From LSUCC0057 sp048549915 (GTDB taxonomy: Bacteria; Pseudomonadota; Gammaproteobacteria; Pseudomonadales; Porticoccaceae): DNA of 64,000 nucleotides. The notes under the pieces were generated by a model. That model was not told where the DNA came from. It worked only from the letters and a program-made list of their open reading frames with translations, and searched no databases. Where the stretch lies: NCBI GenBank assembly GCA_048549915.1, contig JBLYYE010000010.1, positions 62,001-126,000 on the forward strand, in the 5' to 3' direction. This document shows, one piece after another, positions 35,441-44,422 of the stretch (within the stretch, counting starts at the first letter, position 1; every line of letters starts with the position of its first letter). Position numbers and translations under genes: made by a program.

Positions 35441-36433
35441 TTACCCGATAGCCACCTGCGCCAGTAGCGCCGCCACCAACGTATCGGCGTCGAGCCCCTC
35501 GGCTTGGGCGCTGTAGCTGAGCAATAAGCGGTGGCGGAGCACTGAGGGTGCGACGGCGCGCACATCGTCTGGCTCGACCGCGTTGCGCCCAGCCAACCAG
35601 GCGTGAGCGCGGCTAGCTCGATGTAGTGCAATGGTGGCGCGCGGGCTGACACCTGCCAGTAACGCCCCGGCGAGTGGTGGCTGGCTCTGCTCGGTGTGGC
35701 GCGTCGCCATAGTGATATCAACAATGTACTCTTCGATGACAGGCGCCACCGCAACTTCGAGGACCGAACGCTGCGCCGCCTTGATAATATTGAGATCGAC
35801 CAGCGCTTGCGGCTGCCACGCTTGCCGCTGTTCGCGCGCGACCACACCAAGCATCGCCAATTCGCTGGCGCGGCTCGGATAGCCGAGCCTGATTTTCAAC
35901 AAAAAGCGGTCTAACTGAGCCTCTGGCAGCGGGTACGTACCCTCCTGCTCAAGCGGGTTTTGGGTGGCAATCACCATAAACGGGTCAGGCAGCGGATGGC
36001 TGGTTCCGGCCGTAGTCACTTGGCGCTCTTCCATCGCTTCGAGCAGTGCAGACTGCACTTTGGCCGGCGCTCGGTTAATCTCATCGGCGAGCACCAGCTG
36101 CTTAAAAATCGGCCCCGGTTCAAACACTAGGCGCTGCTCTTCGCGCTGCGGGTGGTAGACCTCGGTGCCGGTAATATCTGCCGGCAACAGGTCAGGAGTA
36201 AATTGAATGCGCCCCATAGAGGCATCGAGCATAGCCGCCAAACGGCGCACAGTGCGCGTTTTCGCCGTGCCAGGATAGCCCTCGAGGAGCACGTGCCCCT
36301 GACAGAGCAAGCCTATCAACAGCTCGCGGACCACCTCGGTTTGCCCCAGCACCTGCTCGCTCAGCTGGCTCTCCAACCGATGCAGTTGACGCTGTAGATC
36401 AGAGCTACTTTGGCTCTGTTGCGAATCGCTCAT
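35441..36433 (-). CDS. moxR: MoxR-family AAA+ ATPase
   Basis: A 330-residue AAA+ protein and the first gene of the BAT operon. The ATG at 36433 is preferred over a GTG nine bases upstream because AAAGGTGA lies at ribosome-site distance. Motifs: Walker A EGYPGTAKTRTV near residue 53, Walker B VLADEINRAPAKVQSALLEAME near 115 (given by its DEINR core), sensor I ATQNPLEQEGTYPLPEAQLDRF in the family form, and the C-terminal lid. MoxR ATPases act as chaperones for metal-cofactor insertion or complex assembly, with VWA proteins as partners. Confidence 0.93.
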   Translation of the reverse strand: MSDSQQSQSSSDLQRQLHRLESQLSEQVLGQTEVVRELLIGLLCQGHVLLEGYPGTAKTRTVRRLAAMLDASMGRIQFTPDLLPADITGTEVYHPQREEQRLVFEPGPIFKQLVLADEINRAPAKVQSALLEAMEERQVTTAGTSHPLPDPFMVIATQNPLEQEGTYPLPEAQLDRFLLKIRLGYPSRASELAMLGVVAREQRQAWQPQALVDLNIIKAAQRSVLEVAVAPVIEEYIVDITMATRHTEQSQPPLAGALLAGVSPRATIALHRASRAHAWLAGRNAVEPDDVRAVAPSVLRHRLLLSYSAQAEGLDADTLVAALLAQVAIG

Positions 36434-36496
36434 ACCACTCACCTTTAACCCAATTAAGTGGCGATTCTACACGAGCCAAGCGCCCTCACCCAACCG

Positions 36497-39400
36497 TTAC
36501 ATATTGCGTCGATAGAGCCCGCCAACCGAGTAGAGAGCGGCACTCATCTGGCCCAGCGAGGCGCTCTTAGCGGCCTCCATAAGCTGGTCGAATGTATTGC
36601 CGCGCTCCAGCGCCACCTGCTGCAACTGTGCCAGCGCAGCTGCAGCGCGCTCGCTCTGCAATGCCTGATAAGCGCGCAAATTATCCACTTGTTGCTGCTT
36701 TTCACCCTCATCGGCACGCGCTAACTCACGCCCTTCAATCACTTCTTCCTTGCCCGCCTCGGGCAGGAAAGTATTGACTCCGATTATCGGTTGCGAGCCA
36801 TCGTGCTTTTTATGCTCGTAGTACATGCTCTCTTCTTGGATCTTGCCGCGCTGATACATCGTATCCATCGCCCCCAGCACACCACCGCGCTCAGAGATTT
36901 TATCGAACTCAGCGTACACCGCCTCTTCGACGAGATCGGTCAGCTGTTCGACAATAAAAGAGCCCTGCCAGGGGTTCTCACAGAAATTGAGCCCAAATTC
37001 ACGGTTGATAATCAGCTGGATTGCGACGGCGCGTCGCACCGACTCCTCGGTGGGCGTGGTGATGGCCTCATCGTAGGCGTTGGTATGCAGGCTGTTGGTG
37101 TTATCAAAAATAGCATAGAGCGCCTGCAGCGTTGTGCGTATATCGTTGAAGCTCATCTCTTGCGCGTGCAAGCTGCGACCCGAGGTTTGGATATGGTACT
37201 TGAGCATCTGGCTGCGCGGTGCGGCGCCGTAGCGCTCCTTCATTGCGCGCGCCCAAATGCGCCGAGCGACACGCCCCATCACGGTGTACTCGGGGTCCAT
37301 ACCGTTGGAGAAGAAGAAGCTAAAGTTGGGGACAAAGTCGTCCACATTCATACCGCGTGACAGATAGTACTCCACCAGCGTAAAACCGTTGGAGAGTGTG
37401 AACGCAAGTTGCGAAATCGGGTTCGCCCCCGCCTCAGCAATGTGGTAACCACTCACTGAAACACTGTAGTAGTTGCGCACTTTGTGATCGATGAAATACT
37501 GCTGCATGTCGCCCATCATCGTCATGGCAAAATTAGTTGAGAATATGCAGGTGTTTTGTGCCTGATCCTCTTTGAGAATATCTGCTTGCACAGTACCGCG
37601 CACACTCGCCAGCGTGCGCGCTTTTATCTGTTGATAAGTGGCGGCGTCGACCAACTGATCACCGCTGACACCGAGCAGCGCCAAGCCGAGACCGTTGTGG
37701 TTGGCCGGCAGTTCGCCGGCATAAACAGGGCGGGGCTTACCCGCCAAAAGCTGATCAATCTTTTGCTCTGCACTCCCCCACTGACCGCTCTCTTTTAGAT
37801 GCAGTTCAACTTGCTGATCGATGGCGGCATTCATAAAGAAAGCCAAAATCATCGGCGCAGGGCCATTGATGGTAATCGATACAGAGGTAGTCGGCGCACA
37901 CAAGTCAAAGCCAGAGTAGAGCTTTTTCATATCATCGAGTGTGGCGATACTGACCCCGGAATTGCCCACTTTGCCCCAGATATCTGGGCGCTCGTCAGGG
38001 TCGGCACCGTACAGTGTCACCGAGTCAAAGGCTGTCGACAGGCGGGTTGCCGGCTGCCCTATAGAAATATAGTGGAAACGCCGATTGGTGCGCTCGGGAG
38101 AGCCCTCACCGGCAAACATGCGGGTTGGATCTTCACCGGCGCGACGATAGGGAAACACACCACCGGTGTAGGGGTAACTGCCGGGCAGATTCTCGGCCAT
38201 CAAAAAGGCCAATAATTCACCCCAATCTTTGTATTGCGGCGCCGCGATTTTTGGAATCTTTAACTGCGCTAACGATTCGACATAGTTGCTACCGGTAATC
38301 TCTTTGCCGCGCACTTGGTAGCTGTACTGCTCAGCCTCAACCCCTGCCTTGCGGCTCGGCCAATCACCGAGCAGTGCCAGCGACTCACCGCTGAGCTCAC
38401 TGATTGCCGCGTTATAGCGCTGACGCAGCGTCAGCAGAGTGGTGTCGGCATTGTCACTGGTTAGTGCGCTGGCGGGGTAAGACTGCAGAGGCTCGGGCAA
38501 CTCACTGTCGTCGAGCGACTTGAGCGCCTGATAATTGTGGTACGCCGTGGCGGCCAATTCTGCTTGCTGCTGGTTGCGCTTGCCGATCGAACGACCCTGC
38601 TCGCTAATTTCCGACAGGTAGCGAATACGGCTGCCGGGGATAAGCGCCACCGAATTGGGCTCGCACGCTTCTGTGGGCGCCTCTGGCTGCCAGAGAGCAC
38701 TCTTCACGCCCACTTTCTCGACCAGCAAACGGGTTAAGTTGTAGTACGCCCAATTGACACCGGGATCGTTAAATTGGCTGGCGATGGTCGGGTAGACAGG
38801 GATCTGTTCTCCCTCGACATCAAAGCGGTTGTGGTTGCGCTGCCACTGCTTGCGGATATCGCGCAGCGCGTCTTGTGCCCCGCGTTTATCAAATTTGTTC
38901 AACACCACCATGTCGGCATAATCGATCATATCGATTTTTTCTAACTGGCTCGCAGCACCATAATCGCTGGTCATAATGTAGAGCGAAAAATCAACAAGAT
39001 CGACAATCTCTGAATCGCTCTGGCCGATGCCCGCAGTTTCAACAATAACCAGATCATAGCCCAACGATTTCAGGAATAGTGTCACATCGCCGAGCATCTC
39101 ACTGGTGGCCAGATGCTGGCGGCGTGTCGCCATCGAACGCATATAGATGTTTTTAGCGCTCAAGCTGTTCATGCGGATGCGGTCGCCAAGTAGCGCACCG
39201 CCAGTGCGTCGGCGAGTGGGGTCAACCGCCAACACCGCAATGCGCATATCTGGGCGATGCTGCAAAAAGCGCCCCAATAACTCATCCACAGAACTGCTCT
39301 TGCCGGCGCCACCAGTGCCGGTAATCCCTACGACTGGCGTAGCACCGGCCGCCTGCTGCCACTGCTGCTTGAGCTCAGCTAACTGCTGGGCATCAATGAC

Positions 39401-39928
39401 ACCCTCTTCAATTGCGGAAATAGTCTGGGCGATGGCAATTTCATCATTGATATCGACAGCACTGGGCAATGCGGTGTTGACGCGCTGTTGACCGGCGCGG
39501 TCGACCAAATCGACAATCATCCCCTCAAGCCCCAGCTTCATGCCGTCTGTGGGATGGTAGATGCGATTGACACCTGCCGCTTGCAACTCGTCAATTTCCT
39601 CCAAGGTAATAGTGCCACCGCCACCAGCAAACACCTGAATATGCTCAGCATTGTGGCTCTTAAGCAGCTCCAACATATACTTTAAATATTCGACATGGCC
39701 GCCCTGATAAGAGCTCATAGCAATCGCATCGGCATCCTCTTGAATAGCGGCGCGCACCACATCGTCGACACTGCGGTTGTGGCCCAAGTGGACTACCTCT
39801 GTGCCCTGAGCTTGAATCAGGCGTCGCATCACATTAATGGCGGCATCGTGGCCATCAAACAGTGAGGCGGCGGTAACAAACCGCAGCGGAGCATTGGTTT
39901 CAGCAGCGTTAGCAACTTCAGTCGACAT
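36497..39928 (-). CDS. icmF: fused B12-dependent acyl-CoA mutase with GTPase chaperone domain (IcmF)
   Basis: From ATG 39928, six bases after AGAGAG, the protein has 1143 residues in the IcmF order: B12-binding domain at about 12-150 with the cobalt-ligating histidine in LFDGHDAA (His27), MeaB-like GTPase domain at about 195-420 with Walker A GTGGAGKSS (Lys210), a linker, and the TIM-barrel acyl-CoA mutase domain from about 560 to the end with SVSGYHIAEAGANP. IcmF interconverts isobutyryl-CoA and n-butyryl-CoA, and variants act on isovaleryl- or pivalyl-CoA; the substrate is not settled here. It is divergent from a GntR-type regulator with an operator between them. It needs adenosylcobalamin, which the btu/cobO operon could supply. 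Confidence 0.93.
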   Translation of the reverse strand: MSTEVANAAETNAPLRFVTAASLFDGHDAAINVMRRLIQAQGTEVVHLGHNRSVDDVVRAAIQEDADAIAMSSYQGGHVEYLKYMLELLKSHNAEHIQVFAGGGGTITLEEIDELQAAGVNRIYHPTDGMKLGLEGMIVDLVDRAGQQRVNTALPSAVDINDEIAIAQTISAIEEGVIDAQQLAELKQQWQQAAGATPVVGITGTGGAGKSSSVDELLGRFLQHRPDMRIAVLAVDPTRRRTGGALLGDRIRMNSLSAKNIYMRSMATRRQHLATSEMLGDVTLFLKSLGYDLVIVETAGIGQSDSEIVDLVDFSLYIMTSDYGAASQLEKIDMIDYADMVVLNKFDKRGAQDALRDIRKQWQRNHNRFDVEGEQIPVYPTIASQFNDPGVNWAYYNLTRLLVEKVGVKSALWQPEAPTEACEPNSVALIPGSRIRYLSEISEQGRSIGKRNQQQAELAATAYHNYQALKSLDDSELPEPLQSYPASALTSDNADTTLLTLRQRYNAAISELSGESLALLGDWPSRKAGVEAEQYSYQVRGKEITGSNYVESLAQLKIPKIAAPQYKDWGELLAFLMAENLPGSYPYTGGVFPYRRAGEDPTRMFAGEGSPERTNRRFHYISIGQPATRLSTAFDSVTLYGADPDERPDIWGKVGNSGVSIATLDDMKKLYSGFDLCAPTTSVSITINGPAPMILAFFMNAAIDQQVELHLKESGQWGSAEQKIDQLLAGKPRPVYAGELPANHNGLGLALLGVSGDQLVDAATYQQIKARTLASVRGTVQADILKEDQAQNTCIFSTNFAMTMMGDMQQYFIDHKVRNYYSVSVSGYHIAEAGANPISQLAFTLSNGFTLVEYYLSRGMNVDDFVPNFSFFFSNGMDPEYTVMGRVARRIWARAMKERYGAAPRSQMLKYHIQTSGRSLHAQEMSFNDIRTTLQALYAIFDNTNSLHTNAYDEAITTPTEESVRRAVAIQLIINREFGLNFCENPWQGSFIVEQLTDLVEEAVYAEFDKISERGGVLGAMDTMYQRGKIQEESMYYEHKKHDGSQPIIGVNTFLPEAGKEEVIEGRELARADEGEKQQQVDNLRAYQALQSERAAAALAQLQQVALERGNTFDQLMEAAKSASLGQMSAALYSVGGLYRRNM

Positions 39929-40028
39929 AATCATCTCTCTTTAATGATTGGGGACAACACAGTTTTGTGCAGTTATTCGGTGACACCATCGCTTAAGGCG
40001 AAGGCTTGGCTGATGGCCAACTTTTGAG

Positions 40029-40061
40029 ATATTGACACATTGTCCGACAATACGTCAATAT
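40029..40061. promoter_or_regulatory. palindromic operator between icmF and gntR
   Basis: A 33-bp inverted repeat centred on 40045; 14 of 16 base pairs match, the mismatches being at 40037/40053 and 40038/40052. Its core TTGTCCGACAA (40040-40050) fits the TnGTnnnACnA pattern recognised by FadR-subfamily GntR regulators. It lies 66 bases before the regulator start and 101 bases before the icmF start. TTGACA at 40032-40037 and its mirror TTGACG on the other strand are -35-like, so the operator may cover promoters in both directions. Confidence 0.8.
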
Positions 40062-40126
40062 TCTCTAGAACGATCATTTAGGGTAAGCTGACCCTCTAAA
40101 CATTGATTTAGCCAGGCTCCGCCGCT

Positions 40127-40870
40127 ATGACCCAACCGCAAAGCTTTCAAAAACTCGACCGCCACCCCGCCTACCGCGTCGTTAGCGAGAAGATACGCGC
40201 CGCCATTACCAGTGGTGAGCTGGCCGCTGGCGACCTGCTGCCCACCGAGACCGAGCTGGCCGAGCAATTTGGCGTTACCCGATCAACGCTGCGCGAGGCC
40301 ATTCGGCTGCTAGAACACGGCGGCTTGATTGGCCGCGCCGATCGCAAACGGCTTGTCGTCACCCTGCCGCAGACCGAGCAGATCGGCCGCTCGGTGAGCT
40401 CGGCGATGCTGATGCACAAAGTCACCTTTAGAGAGTTATGGGAGGTGGCGATGGGGCTCGAGCCACTCGCCGCCAGGCTCGCTTGTGCCAACGCCAGCGA
40501 AGAGGAAAAACACCAACTGCGGGCACTCTGGCTGCGCACCTGTGAAGCCGCCGAAGCTGGCCCAGCCGACCATGAAAAACTACTCGCTTGTGAGCTAGAA
40601 TTTCACAACCGCGTCGCCCAAGCGACCCACAACCACGCTCTGCTACAGGCTCGGGCACCACTCAACGATCTCTTCTACCCCGCTTGGGGGGCGGTAATCC
40701 GCGCGCTGTCACCGGGGTCCCGTATTGTCGTGGCTCATCGCCACGTGCTTGAGGCCATCGAGCAAAACGACCCCGATCAGGCTCAGCTGTGGATGGGCAA
40801 ACACATGGAAGATTTCCGCCGCGGCATTGAACTGGCCGAGCTGGGATTTGAGCAGCCGGTCAGCGGCTAA
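40127..40870 (+). CDS. GntR-family regulator, FadR subfamily (FCD domain)
   Basis: The 247-residue protein has an N-terminal winged helix (residues about 12-80: SEKIRAAITSGELAAGDLLPTE with TRSTLREAIRLLEHGGLI) and a C-terminal all-helical FCD ligand domain with the metal-site residues in ELEFHNRVAQATHNH and VVAHRHVLEAI. Such proteins bind small acids or acyl-CoAs. It is divergent from icmF across a 198-base region holding a palindrome of the right type, so it most likely controls icmF and itself. Its stop overlaps that of the next, convergent gene by 4 bases. Confidence 0.9.
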   Translation: MTQPQSFQKLDRHPAYRVVSEKIRAAITSGELAAGDLLPTETELAEQFGVTRSTLREAIRLLEHGGLIGRADRKRLVVTLPQTEQIGRSVSSAMLMHKVTFRELWEVAMGLEPLAARLACANASEEEKHQLRALWLRTCEAAEAGPADHEKLLACELEFHNRVAQATHNHALLQARAPLNDLFYPAWGAVIRALSPGSRIVVAHRHVLEAIEQNDPDQAQLWMGKHMEDFRRGIELAELGFEQPVSG

Positions 40871-41574
40871 CCGTTAAGCTCTGACGGGGCATGGTACTTA
40901 AGTAGATATTCAACCCTACCTTCACCCAACAAGCGGCTTCTGTCGACCGCCATTGGGCGCAACAGCTGGACAATTTCACCCTGCTTGTAAGCATGAAACC
41001 TCTGTCCAATCGCTTGTCGTGGGTGCGCTTGTGACAAAGTCGTCAGATCCTTAAGCCCATAACAGGCAGTGGTTACACTGCTGCGTGCATTGTATGCACC
41101 AATTAAGTGGCCAAGTGTATGTTCATGTAACCGCGGTCGCAAAGACTCCATTAGAGCGTGAAAGTATTCGGCGGGCAGATAATTGGGCAGATCCCAGAAC
41201 AGACAGATATCGATACATTGCAGGCCATAACTCGCCAGTGCATCGTCATAAAGCCCGACCAGCTGCTGTTTTGAAAAGGAGACGAAACCCTCTTCACTTT
41301 CGCGCAGTTGAGCCTCGCTTTGCTCTATGGTTTGCTGCACAGCGAGCAGGTCGACAAAGGCTATACGGCAATCAAAATGGCTAAAGAAATTGACCGTACT
41401 TGCCATGCCAACCCCACAATCAAGAATCACTAACGCTCTTTTCGCCGGCACACGGGAGAGCACATCCGCCATCAATGCAGTGCTGATATCGTCCAACGGC
41501 TGGGGCTCGACAGAGCGCTGGTCGGCCTCGGGCGAGGCCGGTGAAAGCCAGCGAGCAATTTGGTCGCGCAACAT
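40867..41574 (-). CDS. SAM-dependent methyltransferase-like protein, function unknown
   Basis: A 235-residue protein from ATG 41574 (GGGAG six bases upstream). A Rossmann-like motif I is seen at about residues 48-62 (VILDCGVGMASTVNFF) with an acidic end of strand 2 in RIAFVDLL, and strand 4 in CIDICLFWDLPNYL. The C-terminal part includes FHAYKQGEIVQLLRPM and ends with VEYLLKY. I do not recognise the exact family. It precedes its gene neighbour in the opposite sense: bactofilin lies 34 bases upstream on the same strand, so the two are probably co-transcribed. Confidence 0.6.
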   Translation of the reverse strand: MLRDQIARWLSPASPEADQRSVEPQPLDDISTALMADVLSRVPAKRALVILDCGVGMASTVNFFSHFDCRIAFVDLLAVQQTIEQSEAQLRESEEGFVSFSKQQLVGLYDDALASYGLQCIDICLFWDLPNYLPAEYFHALMESLRPRLHEHTLGHLIGAYNARSSVTTACYGLKDLTTLSQAHPRQAIGQRFHAYKQGEIVQLLRPMAVDRSRLLGEGRVEYLLKYHAPSELNG

Positions 41575-41608
41575 CACTCACTCCCGAGGGTGTTAAACCA
41601 ACGGATAA

Positions 41609-42094
41609 TTACGCGCCCACTTTAGTCGCTGCAGGCTCTGCTGGTTTAACCGACGCAGCTGGCGCAGGTTTCTCAGCCCCCTCCATATCGATAGTACCTT
41701 TAAATTTGGCGCCATCTTCAAGGATAACGCGCGGGGCGGAAATATTGCCCTGCACATTGGCTGAGGCGGCAATTACAGCGGCCTCCGAGCAGCGAATCTC
41801 TCCACTGAGCGTGCCTTCAACACGAACATTTTTGGCTTGTATGGTGGCTTTAAGCTTGCCAGCACTGCCTATATGCACTTCGTTGTTTTTAGCGGTGACC
41901 GTACCCTCTACCTGGCCCTCGATGGTGAGATCCTCTTCACTGAAGATATCGCCTTTAATCACTACTTTAGTTCCAATCATTGAACGAGCTCCGTTGTTAA
42001 CCTGTATGTTATCTTTGCGCATATTTTCTTCACCTACCGTTTTAGATTGCGGATCGGCACTATTTTTCCCATCCGCTTGGCTGCGACCAAACAT
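41609..42094 (-). CDS. bactofilin (polymer-forming cytoskeletal protein)
   Basis: A 161-residue protein whose middle (residues about 38-135) is a run of short beta-strands (GTKVVIKGDIFSEEDLTIEG, then VEGTVTAK, VHIGSAGKLKATI, VRVEGTLSGEI), the right-handed beta-helix of bactofilins, which self-assemble into membrane-associated filaments. Both ends are flexible; the tail is rich in Pro, Ala and Lys (EKPAPAASVKPAEPAATK). The ATG at 42094 has AGGAG upstream. Bactofilins localise cell-wall enzymes in several bacteria; no such partner is adjacent. Confidence 0.88.
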   Translation of the reverse strand: MFGRSQADGKNSADPQSKTVGEENMRKDNIQVNNGARSMIGTKVVIKGDIFSEEDLTIEGQVEGTVTAKNNEVHIGSAGKLKATIQAKNVRVEGTLSGEIRCSEAAVIAASANVQGNISAPRVILEDGAKFKGTIDMEGAEKPAPAASVKPAEPAATKVGA

Positions 42095-42175
42095 AATTTC
42101 TCCTCATGCTACAGCTATCAATAGTAGCCGCTTTTTGTGACCTAGCGCGATAGTAACAAGGGGTGCCACTATCAG

Positions 42176-44089
42176 CTAGCCATCTTCCAATATAGTTGCA
42201 ATTTCAAACCACGCCTCTTCAGCACTCTCCAGCTCGGCGCGCAGAGCACCTTGCCCAGCCAGCTGCTCTTTAAGTTGCGCCTTATTCTGCTCATCGTAAG
42301 CTTCAGGCGCTGCCAGCCACTGCTCTATATCGGCAAGCTGCTGTTGGAGACGCTGCATTTCGCGCTCTAATGTCTGCTGCTTTTTGCGCAGAGGTGCCAG
42401 CTTGGCGCGCTGCTGGGCGGCCGCTTGGCGATCGGCGCGCCTATCCATCGAAGTCGGCGCGCCAGCTGCAGCTTCTTGCTGTGTCGCTTGCTGTAAACCA
42501 GACGGCTCAACGAGCCGATTCTGGTAGTCGGTCAAATCGCCGGCAAAGGACTCTACGCCACCATCGCAGACCAACAAGAAATCGTCGACGCTATTGCGCA
42601 GCAGATGGCGATCGTGCGAAATCAGCACTAGCGCCCCCTCATAGGCGTTAATCGCTTCAGCTAGAGCCTGGCGCATATCGATATCCAAATGGTTGGTCGG
42701 CTCATCTAATAGCAACAGGTTAGGGCGCTGCCAAATAATCAGCGCCAGCGCTAAACGGGCTTTTTCGCCCCCAGAAAAATCTGCCACTGGGGCATCGACA
42801 GGGTCGCCGCGAAAATCGAAGCCGCCGAGAAAATCGCGCAATTTTTGATCGCTGACCGCAGCGCCCTCGCCACTGTGCAAACGCTGTAGATGCAGCAGCG
42901 GCGAGGCGGCGAGATCGAGTGCCTCTAACTGCTGCTGAGCAAAGTAGCCGACTCGCAATCGCTGCCCCTCAACACGCTCGCCCGAGAGCAGCTCCAATTC
43001 TGCCGTGAGACTTTTAACTAAGGTACTTTTACCGGCGCCATTGGGGCCGAGCAGGCCGATGCGGGCACCGGGCTGCAACTCAATATTCACTTTATGCAAA
43101 ACTGCCCGGCCCGGGTAACCGAGCTGTGCTTCACTCAAACCCAGCAGTGCACCGTTACCCGCTGGGCTGTCGGGAAAGCGGAAACTAAACGGCGAATCAA
43201 CATGCGCAGCGGCTATCTCATCCATGCGCGCCAGCTCTTTCAAACGGCTCTGGGCCTGGCGGGCTTTGCTCGCTTTGTAACGAAAGCGAGCGACAAACGC
43301 TTCGACTTCGCTGCGCCGCACCCGCTGCTTCTCGGCCATAGCCGCTTGTAGAGCCAGCCGCTCTGCGCGGATCCTCTCGTAGGCACTGTAGTTGCCCCCG
43401 TAGGTGACAATATCGCCCCCTTCTATACGCACCACGCGGTTGACTATCGCATCGAGGAAATCGCGATCGTGCGAGATAATCACCAAGGTGCCTGGGTAGC
43501 GCTGCAACCAGCGCTCGAGCCACAGCGTGGCGTCGAGATCCAAGTGGTTTGTCGGCTCATCGAGCAGCAGTAGATCTGAGCGCGCAATCAACGCACGCGC
43601 CAAATTGAGCCGGATCTGCCAACCACCGGAAAACTCATCCACCGCGCGAGCCCCGTCACCTGCGGCAAAACCCAGCCCGTCGAGCAGTTGTTCGGCGCGG
43701 TTGGCAGCGGTGTATCCATCCAGCTCGTCGAGCCGCTGATAGGCTTGCGCGAGGGCGTTATCATCGCCGCACTCGCTGGCGCGGGTGATCTCAACTTCTG
43801 CTGCGCGCAGCTCGACATCGCCATCCAACAGATACTCCAGCGCGCTGCGCTCTGCGCCCAACACCTCCTGCTCCATATGGGCGACGCGCCAACTGCTGGG
43901 CATCGACAATTCGCCAGCATCTAAACTTAGCTGTCCACACAACAACTTAAACAGCGAACTTTTACCGCAACCGTTGGGGCCAATCAGACCGACTTTATGG
44001 TCGGCATGGATACGCACATCAGCGCCGCTGAAGAGCAACTTAGCTCCGCGGCGCAACTCGCCGCCACGCAGCTCAATCACGACTGTCAT
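42176..44089 (-). CDS. yheS: ABC-F ATPase YheS
   Basis: A 637-residue soluble protein with two ABC cassettes: GPNGCGKSSLF near residue 35 with FSGGWQIRLNLARAL and LLLLDEPTNHLD, then GPNGAGKSTLV near residue 335 with FSGGEKARL and LLLLDEPTNHLD. The start MTVVIELRGGELRRG and the C-terminal coiled coil with repeated glutamine and lysine match YheS, a ribosome-associated ABC-F factor. The ATG at 44089 is chosen over a start nine bases upstream because it fits the family start. Its first 17 bases overlap the end of the DUF3820 gene. Confidence 0.92.
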   Translation of the reverse strand: MTVVIELRGGELRRGAKLLFSGADVRIHADHKVGLIGPNGCGKSSLFKLLCGQLSLDAGELSMPSSWRVAHMEQEVLGAERSALEYLLDGDVELRAAEVEITRASECGDDNALAQAYQRLDELDGYTAANRAEQLLDGLGFAAGDGARAVDEFSGGWQIRLNLARALIARSDLLLLDEPTNHLDLDATLWLERWLQRYPGTLVIISHDRDFLDAIVNRVVRIEGGDIVTYGGNYSAYERIRAERLALQAAMAEKQRVRRSEVEAFVARFRYKASKARQAQSRLKELARMDEIAAAHVDSPFSFRFPDSPAGNGALLGLSEAQLGYPGRAVLHKVNIELQPGARIGLLGPNGAGKSTLVKSLTAELELLSGERVEGQRLRVGYFAQQQLEALDLAASPLLHLQRLHSGEGAAVSDQKLRDFLGGFDFRGDPVDAPVADFSGGEKARLALALIIWQRPNLLLLDEPTNHLDIDMRQALAEAINAYEGALVLISHDRHLLRNSVDDFLLVCDGGVESFAGDLTDYQNRLVEPSGLQQATQQEAAAGAPTSMDRRADRQAAAQQRAKLAPLRKKQQTLEREMQRLQQQLADIEQWLAAPEAYDEQNKAQLKEQLAGQGALRAELESAEEAWFEIATILEDG

Positions 44090-44321
44090 CCTCACCAAAC
44101 TGCGGCTGGCTGCCTGCGGTGCGCAGCGGGTCTAACAGACGGCGCTGGCCGTTGCTGTGGATCTCCAGCGCCAACTCCAACAGCATCCCAAGCTCGCCGC
44201 ACGGAAACCCTTGGCGGCGAAACCAGAGCAGATACTCTTCGGGAAGGTCGATCAGTATGCGCCCAGCATATCGCCCAAACGGCATGGTCTGCCGCGCCAA
44301 TTTTTTCAGCTGTTCCTGCAA
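44073..44321 (-). CDS. DUF3820 family protein
   Basis: A protein of 82 residues, probably from TTG 44321 with AAAGG nine bases upstream; no ATG precedes the conserved block at a sensible distance. The DUF3820 signature is complete: TMPFGRYAGRILIDLPEEYLLWFRR split by a GFPCGELG turn and ending LALEIHSNG. Members are described as quorum-sensing-regulated in Pseudomonas and look like small nucleic-acid-associated proteins, but the role is not clear. It overlaps the yheS start, so the two are coupled. Confidence 0.87.
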   Translation of the reverse strand: MQEQLKKLARQTMPFGRYAGRILIDLPEEYLLWFRRQGFPCGELGMLLELALEIHSNGQRRLLDPLRTAGSQPQFGEDDSRD

Positions 44322-44422
44322 TGTATTATTACCTTTTAATGCGCCAACCTCTCACAGGCCTGCGCGAAGGCGCTATGATAGAACAGCGTTACCCCGACCA
44401 ACAGCAAAAACCCGAGAGAACC

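Noticed and set aside
34507..35850. long form of DUF58 with 138 extra N-terminal residues
   Set aside because: The extra part is antisense-free but lies wholly within moxR in another frame and is arginine/serine-rich noise; the family begins near 35436.
43997..44422. N-terminal extension of the M6 protease
   Set aside because: The stretch lies over the start of yheS and DUF3820 on the other strand and has no similarity to proteases; the signal peptide begins at 44423.
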